This document shows, piece after piece, positions 53,714-62,313 of a stretch of 64,000 nucleotides of DNA. The stretch is from assembly GCF_000425145.1 (NCBI RefSeq), contig NZ_AULF01000006.1, positions 1 to 64,000 on the forward strand. Direction: 5' to 3'. The notes under the pieces were generated by a model. That model saw only the letters and a list, made by a program, of their open reading frames with translations, was not told the origin of the DNA and made no database searches. Source of the DNA: Pedobacter glucosidilyticus DSM 23534. Its GTDB lineage: Bacteria > Bacteroidota > Bacteroidia > Sphingobacteriales > Sphingobacteriaceae. Within the stretch, counting starts at the first letter, position 1. Each line of letters starts with the position of its first letter. Position numbers and translations under genes: made by a program.

Positions 53714-54262
53714 GTGAAAAAGAAACTGAAAAGAAGTTATCGCGTTGCTAAATATGTTGTTTATAAACAAACCATTATAGACCCTATTGACCATTTCTGG
53801 ACATTTATTGGTGCCTTTTTAGGTATTGCTACCATAGGTTTTTTCCATAGCCAAAGGTTTGATCATTTAGATAATGTTTTCTTGATAGGCTCATTTGGTG
53901 CCTCGGCTGTATTGGTTTTTGGAGCAGCCAATAGTCCTTTAGCACAGCCCAGAAATCTGGTAGGTGGGCATTTACTATCGGCTATTATAGGCGTAATTGT
54001 TTATAAATTTTTACCAGATCAAATCTGGATTTCAGCAGCTCTAGCTGTAGCCCTATCCATAGTAGCCATGCAAATAACGATAACCATGCACCCGCCTGGC
54101 GGAGCAACAGCCTTAATAGCTGTTATTGGTTCAGAAAAAATAAAAAACCTTGGCTTTAGCTATGTTATATCTCCGGTTTTAAGCGGTATCATCATTTTAT
54201 TATTGATAGCTTTGGTGGTTAATAATATCCCAAAAGGAAGAAATTACCCCTATAAAGGATAA
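53714..54262 (+). CDS. HPP-family membrane protein
   Basis: A 182-residue protein with four membrane helices and the HPP motif TMHPPGGATALIAV, plus NSPLAQPRNLVGGH. Members include chloroplast nitrite transporters; the bacterial role is unproven. GTG start. Its stop is 2 bp from the convergent pepT stop. Confidence 0.88.
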   Translation: MKKKLKRSYRVAKYVVYKQTIIDPIDHFWTFIGAFLGIATIGFFHSQRFDHLDNVFLIGSFGASAVLVFGAANSPLAQPRNLVGGHLLSAIIGVIVYKFLPDQIWISAALAVALSIVAMQITITMHPPGGATALIAVIGSEKIKNLGFSYVISPVLSGIIILLLIALVVNNIPKGRNYPYKG

Positions 54263-54264
54263 TT

Positions 54265-55503
54265 TCAAGCTTTTTCTTCCCAAATAAGTGCCAAATGAAT
54301 AATGGTTCTTACTGCCGCTTCCATATCTTGAACGCTAATCCATTCTTGTTTGCTATGGAAAGCATGCTCGCCAGCAAAAATATTTGGGCAAGGCAAACCC
54401 ATAAAAGATAAACGAGAACCATCTGTTCCCCCTCTAATGCTTTGAGCTTTTGGTTTAATTCCTGCTCTCTCAATAGCTTCTAGCGCATAGTTGGTCACTT
54501 TTGGATATTGCGCAATAATATTTTTCATGTTGCGATATTGCTCTTTTACCGTAAAAGTCGCGTTAGCAGAAGGATAGTTTTCTAATACTTTTAAAGAGAT
54601 TTTCTTCACCAATTCTTCATGGGTTAGCAACATAGTATCATCAAAATCTCGGATGATAAATTCTATCAAAGCTTCTTCAACTTCGCCTTTTATAGCTACG
54701 GGATGCACAAAACCTTGTTTACCGCTGGTGTGCTCTGGCGATAAATCTTTAGGCAATGCAGCTACTATTTCGGCAGCTATTTTAATGGCGCTTTCCATCT
54801 TATTTTTTGCAAAACCTGGATGTGCACTTACACCTTGAATATGAACTGTCATGCCATCAGCAGAGAAGGTTTCATCTTCAAAAGAACCCAAGGTTTCACC
54901 ATCAATGGTATAACCAAAATCAGCTTTAAGCTTAGCTAAATTTACATAGTCTACTCCTCTACCAATTTCTTCATCGGGGGTAAATAAAACCTTAATTTCA
55001 CCATGTTTAAGTTCAGGATGATTTACCAAAAAGTTAACTGCATCCATAATTTCAGCAAGACCGGCTTTATTATCCGCACCTAACAAAGTTTTTCCGCTTG
55101 CAGTGATGATATCATTCCCAATTTGTTGAGCTAAATCGGGGTGTTCTGTCACTTTTAAGACAACTGATGGGTCATCAGGTAAAATAATATCCTCACCTTG
55201 ATAATTTTTATGAATAATAGGTTTTACATTTTCGCCTGAACAATCAGGAGAGGTATCCATGTGCGAGCAAAAAAATATAACCGGCACTTGCTTATGAGTA
55301 TTCGCAGGGATACTGGCATATACATAGCCATTTTCATCCATTTCAGCATCCCGAAGGCCTATTTCTAATAATTCTCTAACTAATAAACTCCCTAAATTCT
55401 TTTGTTTTGCTGTAGATGGTACAGTTTGAGAATAAGGGTTAGACTGTGTATCTATTTGAGCATATCTCAAGAATCGCTCTACAACTTGATAGCGTATATC
55501 CAT
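54265..55503 (-). CDS. pepT: Peptidase T (tripeptide aminopeptidase)
   Basis: A 412-residue M20 dizinc peptidase removing N-terminal residues from tripeptides. Visible: FCSHMDTSPD (zinc His), LLGADNKAGLAEIM (bridging Asp), TPDEEIGRGVDYV (Glu base), TIDGETLG, HAHPGFAKN-like SAHPGFAKN, and IRGGTDGSRLSFMGLP with FAGEHAFHS at the C-terminus. Full family length. No operon partner. Confidence 0.95.
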   Translation of the reverse strand: MDIRYQVVERFLRYAQIDTQSNPYSQTVPSTAKQKNLGSLLVRELLEIGLRDAEMDENGYVYASIPANTHKQVPVIFFCSHMDTSPDCSGENVKPIIHKNYQGEDIILPDDPSVVLKVTEHPDLAQQIGNDIITASGKTLLGADNKAGLAEIMDAVNFLVNHPELKHGEIKVLFTPDEEIGRGVDYVNLAKLKADFGYTIDGETLGSFEDETFSADGMTVHIQGVSAHPGFAKNKMESAIKIAAEIVAALPKDLSPEHTSGKQGFVHPVAIKGEVEEALIEFIIRDFDDTMLLTHEELVKKISLKVLENYPSANATFTVKEQYRNMKNIIAQYPKVTNYALEAIERAGIKPKAQSIRGGTDGSRLSFMGLPCPNIFAGEHAFHSKQEWISVQDMEAAVRTIIHLALIWEEKA

Positions 55504-55620
55504 TTTAATGATTAATATTTTGATAAGCCAATTTTTTGCAATATTTTTAACCTGATTGCAGAAAGCCTTATATCTGGTTTAAATTGCATAAAAGTATGAT
55601 TTAAGATTCAAAACAATACT

Positions 55621-56406
55621 TTGAAAAAGATATTAACAATCATTTTACTTCTAAGTTCATTTTCTGGCTTCTCTCAATCTAGTTTTTACAGGTTTGGGTT
55701 TGGTGTACAAGGTGGAGCTACTACGGCTTATACAGGTCTTAGCTATGAGGGTGCTCCTGTACAAAGCAATCCAAATGCTGAAAAAAGCTTAGGAACTAAT
55801 AAATCTATATTTTACGGAGTTTCTGCTGATTATTATATTACCCCTTTTCTTTCTGCCGGATTAGAATACAATATGGTGGAACTTAAAGATGGTCCAGACC
55901 AATATAACAGGCAATTTGTTTCTAATTTCTCTAATATAGAAATAAGAGGAAATGTAGCTGCTGGGCAGTTTTTAGATAATAATTATGCTTTTAACCCCTT
56001 TATTTATGCTTTAAGAAATTTAAACCTTTCACTGGGTTTAGGTATTATAAGTGGTAAAAATAATGTTCTTCCTTATGATCCAACTTTAGATAAAAGAGCA
56101 GACGGAGGAGAAAATATTCAATTACCTTTTAGTAGACAACATCCTAATGATATAGGTAAAAGTAAATTTAGTACCGTTTTTAACATCCCAACAACTATAG
56201 GTTACAGATTAAACCTCTACAATGCTTACGATGAAGCATTTATTCAATTAGGTATCAATTATAAAATGGTTTTTACATTTTCTGATGATATTGATGGTTA
56301 CAACGATAATCCTGCCGTTTTCCAAAATAATTCTAAAGACGTATACACAAGCTTAGGAATATCTATTAAATACCTTTTTGGTTCTAAAGGTATATTTTAC
56401 AAATAA
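55621..56406 (+). CDS. Predicted outer-membrane beta-barrel protein
   Basis: A 261-residue protein with TTG start, signal peptide (ILTIILLLSSFSGFSQ) and alternating hydrophobic strands (FGFGVQGGATTAY, GVSADYYITPFLSAGLEYN, TIGYRLNLY, TSLGISIKYLFG). Aromatic-rich last strand at the C-terminus fits an outer-membrane barrel. No specific function visible. First gene of a close trio with MmcQ and rhomboid genes (5- and 8-bp gaps). Confidence 0.78.
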   Translation: MKKILTIILLLSSFSGFSQSSFYRFGFGVQGGATTAYTGLSYEGAPVQSNPNAEKSLGTNKSIFYGVSADYYITPFLSAGLEYNMVELKDGPDQYNRQFVSNFSNIEIRGNVAAGQFLDNNYAFNPFIYALRNLNLSLGLGIISGKNNVLPYDPTLDKRADGGENIQLPFSRQHPNDIGKSKFSTVFNIPTTIGYRLNLYNAYDEAFIQLGINYKMVFTFSDDIDGYNDNPAVFQNNSKDVYTSLGISIKYLFGSKGIFYK

Positions 56407-56411
56407 TTTTC

Positions 56412-56765
56412 ATGAATATTGAAAGCTTAAGAAATTATTGTCTTCACAAAAAAGGAGTAACAGAATCTTTTCCTTTTGGAGATGATACTTTGGTTTTTAA
56501 AATAGCAGATAAAATATTCTTATTAGCCGGTTTAACAGCTCCTATCAGTTTTAACGTGAAATGCGAACCTGAAAAGGCCATTCAACTAAGAGAATCTTTT
56601 ACTGAAGTTGTACCCGGTTACCACATGAATAAAAAACACTGGAATACCGTTTATTATAACGGTAGCCTTTCTGATAAACAACTTACAGAAATGATAGACC
56701 ATTCGTACGAATTGGTTTTGAAAAGTTTACCCAAAAAACAACAAGAAGAAATTTATAATCTTTAA
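56412..56765 (+). CDS. MmcQ/YjbR-family protein
   Basis: A 117-residue single-domain protein: LRNYCLHKKGVTESFPFG, LVFKIADKIFLLAGL, VKCEPEKAIQLRE, MNKKHWNTVYYNG and the ending SYELVLKSLPKKQ are all typical. The fold is a cyaY-like DNA-binding domain; biological role unknown. Likely co-transcribed with its neighbours. Confidence 0.92.
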   Translation: MNIESLRNYCLHKKGVTESFPFGDDTLVFKIADKIFLLAGLTAPISFNVKCEPEKAIQLRESFTEVVPGYHMNKKHWNTVYYNGSLSDKQLTEMIDHSYELVLKSLPKKQQEEIYNL

Positions 56766-56773
56766 TTTATAGC

Positions 56774-57397
56774 ATGTTGGATATACTAAATGAAACACCT
56801 GTAGCGACCATTATATTTATTTTCACAATTGTTACCAGTATTTATGCTTTTAATAACGATGCGCTTTATGGTAAGTTCATGCTTCATCCATATAGCGTTG
56901 CAAAAGGAAAGAATTTGTACCAACTTATTAGCAGTGGCTTTATTCATAAAGATTGGTCGCACCTGATATTTAACATGCTTTCTTATTATTTCTTCGCCTT
57001 TAACCTAGAAAAAATAATTGGGCATTGGCAATTTGGCTTGCTCTATATGGTGAGTTTAATTTTGAGCGATTTACCTACCGTACAAAGACATAAAGACCAC
57101 TTTTGGTACAATAGCTTAGGTGCATCTGGGGCAGTTTGTGCAGTGGTTTTTAGTTTTATCGTTTTTGCTCCGCTTACCAAGATGATTATTTTCCCGCTGC
57201 CCATCCCAATACCTGCAGTTATTTACGGTTTCTTGTTTTTAATTTATACTTCTTATGCAGGTAGAAGATCTAATGACGGGATAAACCATGATGCCCATTT
57301 TTACGGCGCTATAACCGGAGTTTTAATTACCATTATTTTATACCCAAGAGCTATTGGGCATTTTATAAATAGCATCTCGGCTGGTTTAGCTTCTTAA
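56774..57397 (+). CDS. Rhomboid intramembrane serine protease
   Basis: A 207-residue six-helix protease. Rhomboid motifs: FIHKDWSHLIFNMLSYYFFAF, catalytic Ser118 in SLGASGAVCAVVF, and catalytic His in NHDAHFYGAITG (His175). Substrates unknown. The stop overlaps that of the convergent kinase-like gene by 4 bp. Confidence 0.93.
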   Translation: MLDILNETPVATIIFIFTIVTSIYAFNNDALYGKFMLHPYSVAKGKNLYQLISSGFIHKDWSHLIFNMLSYYFFAFNLEKIIGHWQFGLLYMVSLILSDLPTVQRHKDHFWYNSLGASGAVCAVVFSFIVFAPLTKMIIFPLPIPIPAVIYGFLFLIYTSYAGRRSNDGINHDAHFYGAITGVLITIILYPRAIGHFINSISAGLAS

Positions 57398-58122
57398 GTG
57401 AGTAAATAATAACTTGCTGCGGCAGCGCTTAATTGCATGGTAAGATTATCTAAACCATGATTGCTAAAAGCTTCAACCAATGTGGCTACAAAAGCACAAA
57501 CCATAGCATAAATAATTGCACTTTGTAGTTGATATCCATAAAAGCGGTATATCAAAAAACAAATAAGTGTGCTTACAATAAAAATAGCCAAAGAACCTTC
57601 ATAAGTTCTGGTAGCTTTTATACCAAATAAAGTGGGTACTTGGTAAGGATGTTTGCCCCATCTAGAGCCTACAGGTTCGCCAATAGCATCGCCCCAGCCA
57701 CCTACCAAGTAACCTATAAAAGCAAAACCCGGAAAAAATAAATTGCTTAAAACACCGCCAATAGCTGTAGCAAATAAAGGTATTATAATGAATCTATCGG
57801 CATAAGGTTCATCTTTCTCTCGGGCTAAAGCCTGATAGAAAAAACTTTTTTTACCCTTTAAAACGGCAAATATCACCCAAAGGAAAACAATAACACCCAT
57901 TAAAACAGCTGCCGGCAAACCATATAAAACTTGTAAAACGGCTGCCGCAGTAAAAATGAGAAAATGGTATATTTTACGTGAATAGGCTGTTTTGATATTG
58001 AACTTAGCTTTAAGTATAGATACCAATAAAACAGCTAAAGCAACATAAGCTAATAGGTATAATCCTAAATGGTAGATTAAATCTAATGATGGGATGAATT
58101 TTTCTATATCTGGTACATTCAT
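57394..58122 (-). CDS. Dolichol/phytol kinase-like membrane protein (SEC59/DGK1/VTE5 type)
   Basis: A 242-residue membrane protein with about seven helices. The CTP-kinase signature is visible: YSRKIYHFLIF, YLVGGWGDAIGEPVGSRWG and KATRTYEGSLAIFIVS. Relatives phosphorylate dolichol, phytol or diacylglycerol with CTP; the bacterial lipid substrate is unknown. Its stop overlaps the rhomboid stop. Confidence 0.83.
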   Translation of the reverse strand: MNVPDIEKFIPSLDLIYHLGLYLLAYVALAVLLVSILKAKFNIKTAYSRKIYHFLIFTAAAVLQVLYGLPAAVLMGVIVFLWVIFAVLKGKKSFFYQALAREKDEPYADRFIIIPLFATAIGGVLSNLFFPGFAFIGYLVGGWGDAIGEPVGSRWGKHPYQVPTLFGIKATRTYEGSLAIFIVSTLICFLIYRFYGYQLQSAIIYAMVCAFVATLVEAFSNHGLDNLTMQLSAAAASYYLLT

Positions 58123-58160
58123 AAATAGGCTATACCATTAAAGATAGATATTATAGCTTA

Positions 58161-59147
58161 TTATTTTGATAAATTAATGTCTTCTGCATTTATAAGCTCT
58201 TCATTTTCATTAAAAAGATAACTTACTGGCCTTTCGGAGTTTTTAATAATCTCGAGTAAAAGGAAATTCCAACGCTTCCAAAAATTCTCTAAAACCTGAC
58301 CATAAGTTTTGTTGTTCCATAAATCAAAAACTGGTTTTGCTTGCATGCCTCTTAAAGGCATCGCTTCAATATGAAACTCGTCTTCTAAAGGCATAATATG
58401 GTATTCTGGCAACCTGTTAAATAGGTATGCCGAATAAAAAATCTTAGCACATAACTCTTCAAACTGAATGGGATGCAACTTGGCTCCCGCAATTTTCTCC
58501 CAAAGCTCTTCGTGATATTTTTTATTGGCGCCATTATCCTGCAAACAAAGGATGATGCCAAAATCTTGCATCCTTAAAGAAAAAGTAAGCGTATTTATTT
58601 CATCACGATAAGAAAACTCTTCTTCGGCATTATCTACTTCGCATATCCAGATACTCCAAGGTTTAAAACCATCTAGTTTAACTGGTTTAACAACTGCCTG
58701 CAACATGCTATGTAACATGCTAAACTTGTGTATAAGCCCTTGCGACATGTGAAACTGCTCTCCACTAGCATGCTGCTGCCTTACTGCAATTTGCAATTCT
58801 TTGAAAATAATACCGTATACGGTTTTAGCAACCCATAAAAATAGCTGTTGCTCGTCTAAAGCAGTAACTGCTTTATAGCCTTTTAAAAAAGCATTCTCAA
58901 TAGTACTTTCTAATTTCTCAAAAGCATCTGCTGTTTTCACACTACACGGAATTTTAATATCAGCGTAGCTTACCATGCTTTCGTCTAAAAGCTTAAAAGG
59001 CCTTTCATCTAATCTGTACTTATTAATGAGCCAAGGTGCAAAAACATTTAAGGTTTCTTCTGTTGAGTTGAGTTTATCTCCGCTAAGGAAACAAACAGAA
59101 GGCTCAAATCGCATTCTTTGAAAAGGTTGGTACAATTGCTCTTGCAT
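58161..59147 (-). CDS. Conserved Bacteroidota protein of unknown function
   Basis: A 328-residue soluble protein not matched to any known domain. It opens MQEQLYQPFQRMRFEPSVCFLSG, which includes one Cys, then NVFAPWLINKYRLDERPFKLLDE. The middle holds histidine-rich helices (HMSQGLIHKFSMLHSMLQAV) and later DEFHIEAMPLRGMQAKPVFDLWNNK. No signal peptide, no membrane helix. ATG 59147 is preferred over one 7 codons upstream. Divergent from the MFS gene. Confidence 0.65.
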   Translation of the reverse strand: MQEQLYQPFQRMRFEPSVCFLSGDKLNSTEETLNVFAPWLINKYRLDERPFKLLDESMVSYADIKIPCSVKTADAFEKLESTIENAFLKGYKAVTALDEQQLFLWVAKTVYGIIFKELQIAVRQQHASGEQFHMSQGLIHKFSMLHSMLQAVVKPVKLDGFKPWSIWICEVDNAEEEFSYRDEINTLTFSLRMQDFGIILCLQDNGANKKYHEELWEKIAGAKLHPIQFEELCAKIFYSAYLFNRLPEYHIMPLEDEFHIEAMPLRGMQAKPVFDLWNNKTYGQVLENFWKRWNFLLLEIIKNSERPVSYLFNENEELINAEDINLSK

Positions 59148-59243
59148 GCTTGCAAAAATACAAAGCACACCTTAATTAATACTTACCCATACTAATTATT
59201 ACAAAAAGCTGTTTTTATTCATCATCTGTTCATACAGAATGGC

Positions 59244-59251
59244 TAAATTTG
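59244..59251 (+). promoter_or_regulatory. Promoter -7 element for MFS transporter
   Basis: TAAATTTG matches TAnnTTTG and ends 9 bp before the TTG start at 59261, so the 5' leader would be very short. A second TTG at 59270 is possible as start. Confidence 0.5.
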
Positions 59252-59260
59252 CAATAAATA

Positions 59261-60448
59261 TTGTGGGTTTTGGAGGTACAGGAACAAAAATCAATTTACA
59301 CATTACAATTTTCATTAGTTTGCCTAAGCTCTTTTCTCTTCTCGGCCAGCTTTAACATGCTTTTACCAGAATTACCTTCTTATTTAAGTAGCTTAGGTGG
59401 TGCAGAGTATAAAGGTTTAATCATCGCCCTATTTACCATAACGGCCGGAATTTCAAGACCTTTTAGTGGAAAACTAACAGACAAAATTGGTAGAATCCCT
59501 ATTATGGCGGTGGGCTCTTTGGTTTGTTTCGTTTGTGGTTTTTTATATCCTATTTTAACCAGCGTTGCCGGATTTTTATTTCTAAGATTGATACATGGTT
59601 TCTCTACAGGTTTTAAGCCAACCGCAACAGCAGCTTATGTTGCAGATTTAGTTCCCTCAACCCGATGGGGAGAAGCTATGGGTATACATGGTTTAGCTTT
59701 TAGCACAGGTATGGCTATAGGCCCGGCTATTGGTAGTGCTATTACCCTATATTATTCTATTGATATTCTTTTTTACTGCTCTTCTCTATTTGCATTGCTT
59801 TCCATCGTGATTTTATTTAACATGAAAGAAACTTTAGCCACTAAAGAACCTTTCAAGTGGACTTTCATGACCATCAATAAATCAGAAATTATAAACAAAC
59901 AAGCTATGCCTGTATTTTGGGTAACGCTTTTTAGTTATGTAAGCTATGGTGCTTTAATAACGCTTGTCCCCGATTGGAGTGGGCATATTGGAATCGAAAA
60001 CAAAGGTTTGTTCTTTATGGTTTTTACCATTGCTTCTTTATTAATGAGGTTTATTGCAGGTAAAGTTTCTGATCAATATGGCCGAAAACCTGTATTGAGG
60101 GTTTCCATCATCTTACTTTGTATAGCTCTTACTTGGTTAGCTACCTGGCAAACAACTATGGGTTTCATTACAGGATCTATTATTTATGGCATGGCAACTG
60201 GCATGTTCTCGCCCGCTATTTCTGCATGGGCTATTGATTTAAGTGATGATGATAAACGCGGAAAATCTGTAGCCACCATGTATATTGCCTTAGAAGCGGG
60301 TATTGGCTTGGGTGCTTTTTTTGCTGGCTGGTTTTTTAGAGACATCATCACTAGAGTTCCTTTAGTATTTTATGGTGCTGCTTTTTGCAATTTCTTAGCC
60401 CTAATTTATTTATGGACTTACATGAAAAAAGAGCGTAAAGCAATCTAA
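59261..60448 (+). CDS. Major facilitator superfamily transporter
   Basis: A 395-residue 12-helix transporter. Family loop motif LTDKIGRIPIMAVGS after helix 2, second loop KVSDQYGRKPVLRVS, and ARPF-type SRPFSGKLTD. TTG start (59261, or 59270). Substrate unknown; the pattern resembles drug/metabolite exporters of Bacteroidota. The next gene is a GH3 hydrolase about 110 bp away, not clearly linked. Confidence 0.9.
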   Translation: MWVLEVQEQKSIYTLQFSLVCLSSFLFSASFNMLLPELPSYLSSLGGAEYKGLIIALFTITAGISRPFSGKLTDKIGRIPIMAVGSLVCFVCGFLYPILTSVAGFLFLRLIHGFSTGFKPTATAAYVADLVPSTRWGEAMGIHGLAFSTGMAIGPAIGSAITLYYSIDILFYCSSLFALLSIVILFNMKETLATKEPFKWTFMTINKSEIINKQAMPVFWVTLFSYVSYGALITLVPDWSGHIGIENKGLFFMVFTIASLLMRFIAGKVSDQYGRKPVLRVSIILLCIALTWLATWQTTMGFITGSIIYGMATGMFSPAISAWAIDLSDDDKRGKSVATMYIALEAGIGLGAFFAGWFFRDIITRVPLVFYGAAFCNFLALIYLWTYMKKERKAI

Positions 60449-60505
60449 AAGGCTTAATTTTCGTTATCAGTTTAGAATCCAAATCAGCAACAATAATTTA
60501 AGGCT

Positions 60506-60513
60506 TATATTTG
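60506..60513 (+). promoter_or_regulatory. Promoter -7 element for GH3 hydrolase
   Basis: TATATTTG matches TAnnTTTG. It overlaps an upstream in-frame TTG, ruling that out as start and supporting ATG 60556. Confidence 0.5.
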
Positions 60514-60555
60514 TTCATTGGCAAATCAAAAAAAATCTTTAAGCAAAATATATAC

Positions 60556-62268
60556 ATGAAGAAAATAATATGTTTAATTGGCTTAGCGCTGAGTTTTTCT
60601 TTACTAAAAGCACAAACTAAAGTTCCTTATATCAGTACCGTAAATGCTACTAACCGATGGGTAGATTCTGTCTTTAAAAAGCTTAACAGAAATGAAAAAA
60701 TTGGTCAGTTATTTATGGTAAGGGCGCATACCAATCTAGGGCAAGCTTATTCAGATTCTGTTGCTAAAGTTATAGCCAAACAACATTTGGGAGGTGTTGT
60801 TTTTTTTCAAGGTGGGCCAAAAAGGCAAGCCATATTAACCAACCAGTACCAAAGCTTATATAAAAAAGTGCCATTAATGATAGCACAAGATGCCGAGTGG
60901 GGTTTAGGAATGCGTTTAGATAGCACTTTATCTTACCCTTACCAAATGACATTAGGTGCCATCCAAAACAATAATTTAATATATCAGATGGGGCAAATGG
61001 TAGCTAAAGACCTAAAACGCTTGGGTGTACATATCAATTTTGCTCCGGTTATGGATGTTAATAATAATCCAAGAAATCCTGTCATCAACTACCGTTCTTT
61101 TGGCGAAAATAAATATAACGTTGCCGATAAAAGCATCGCCTATATGAAGGGTATGCAAGATGCTGGCTTATTTACAACCGCTAAACATTTCCCCGGTCAT
61201 GGCGATACTGATGTTGATTCTCATTACGATTTACCACAACTTCCTTTTAATAGAGAAAGGTTAGACTCATTAGAAATATATCCATTTAAACAAGCTATTG
61301 CAGCAGGTTTAAACGGCGTAATGGTAGCGCACATGAGCATCCCTGCATTAGATAATACTAAAAATTTACCTTCAACACTTTCTAAACCCATTATTACCAC
61401 TTTACTTAAAAACGATTTAAATTTTAAAGGATTGGTTTTTTCTGATGCCATGGACATGAAAGGCGTAGTTAAATTTTTCCCTAATGGCGAGGCTGATGTT
61501 AAAGCTATTCTAGCAGGTTTAGATGTGATAGAACTCTCTCAAAACTCAGAAAATGCTATTCATCTCATCCGTAAAGCTATTAGAAAACATCAGTTAACTT
61601 GGAATGAAATTGACCAAAAAGTGAAACGCATTTTGGCTGCTAAATATTGGATGAACTTACACCAGTACCAAGCTATAGATACTACAAAACTTATTGAAGA
61701 TTTAAATAGAACAGAATCTAAAGTTTTGATACAAGAATTAACAGATGCTGCCGTAACTGTGCTAAAAGGCTCAGAAAACTTCCCTATCGCAACAGATTTT
61801 GTAAGGAAAATGGCTATCCTAAGTATTGGACCAAAAGACCCAACAACTTTTTCAGAAACCATTAAACGCTTTTTCCCTGATGCTACTTTATTTATCATCC
61901 CAAAAGATATCAGTTTAAAAGAATTAGAAACCGTTAAAACAGAAATAGCAAAATTTGGACAAGTTATAATGGCTATACATGATACCAGGTTACGCCCTGC
62001 TGGTACTTTAGATTATCAGAATAATTTAAAGCTATTTATTGCCGATATGACTAAATTTAAACCTATTACCGCAGTTTTTGCAAATCCATATACGCTAGCT
62101 GGTTTACCCGGTATCGAGCAATCTAAAGCTTTACTTGTAGGTTATCAAAATAGTAAAGAAATGCAATCATCTGCTGCAAGGGTAATTTTAGGAAAGTTAA
62201 ATGCCAAAGGAAAATTGCCTGTAACCATAAATGCTTACTATAAATTTGGCGCTGGCGAGGTAAAATAA
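60556..62268 (+). CDS. GH3 beta-N-acetylhexosaminidase-like (NagZ-type)
   Basis: A 570-residue protein. Signal peptide (CLIGLALSFSLLKAQ), GH3 N-terminal domain with the NagZ signature KHFPGHGDTDVDSH (catalytic His/Asp pair), VFSDAMDMKGV (nucleophile Asp), and a GH3 C-terminal part. NagZ releases GlcNAc from muropeptides. Many Bacteroidota homologues are fused to a serine-hydrolase (beta-lactamase-like) domain; here the protein stops after the GH3 part and a new gene begins 45 bp later. Start chosen at ATG 60556. Confidence 0.88.
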   Translation: MKKIICLIGLALSFSLLKAQTKVPYISTVNATNRWVDSVFKKLNRNEKIGQLFMVRAHTNLGQAYSDSVAKVIAKQHLGGVVFFQGGPKRQAILTNQYQSLYKKVPLMIAQDAEWGLGMRLDSTLSYPYQMTLGAIQNNNLIYQMGQMVAKDLKRLGVHINFAPVMDVNNNPRNPVINYRSFGENKYNVADKSIAYMKGMQDAGLFTTAKHFPGHGDTDVDSHYDLPQLPFNRERLDSLEIYPFKQAIAAGLNGVMVAHMSIPALDNTKNLPSTLSKPIITTLLKNDLNFKGLVFSDAMDMKGVVKFFPNGEADVKAILAGLDVIELSQNSENAIHLIRKAIRKHQLTWNEIDQKVKRILAAKYWMNLHQYQAIDTTKLIEDLNRTESKVLIQELTDAAVTVLKGSENFPIATDFVRKMAILSIGPKDPTTFSETIKRFFPDATLFIIPKDISLKELETVKTEIAKFGQVIMAIHDTRLRPAGTLDYQNNLKLFIADMTKFKPITAVFANPYTLAGLPGIEQSKALLVGYQNSKEMQSSAARVILGKLNAKGKLPVTINAYYKFGAGEVK

Positions 62269-62313
62269 AATCCAAAGCAAACATTTTGGCTTGGTTTTAA
62301 TTCTTCTATACAA

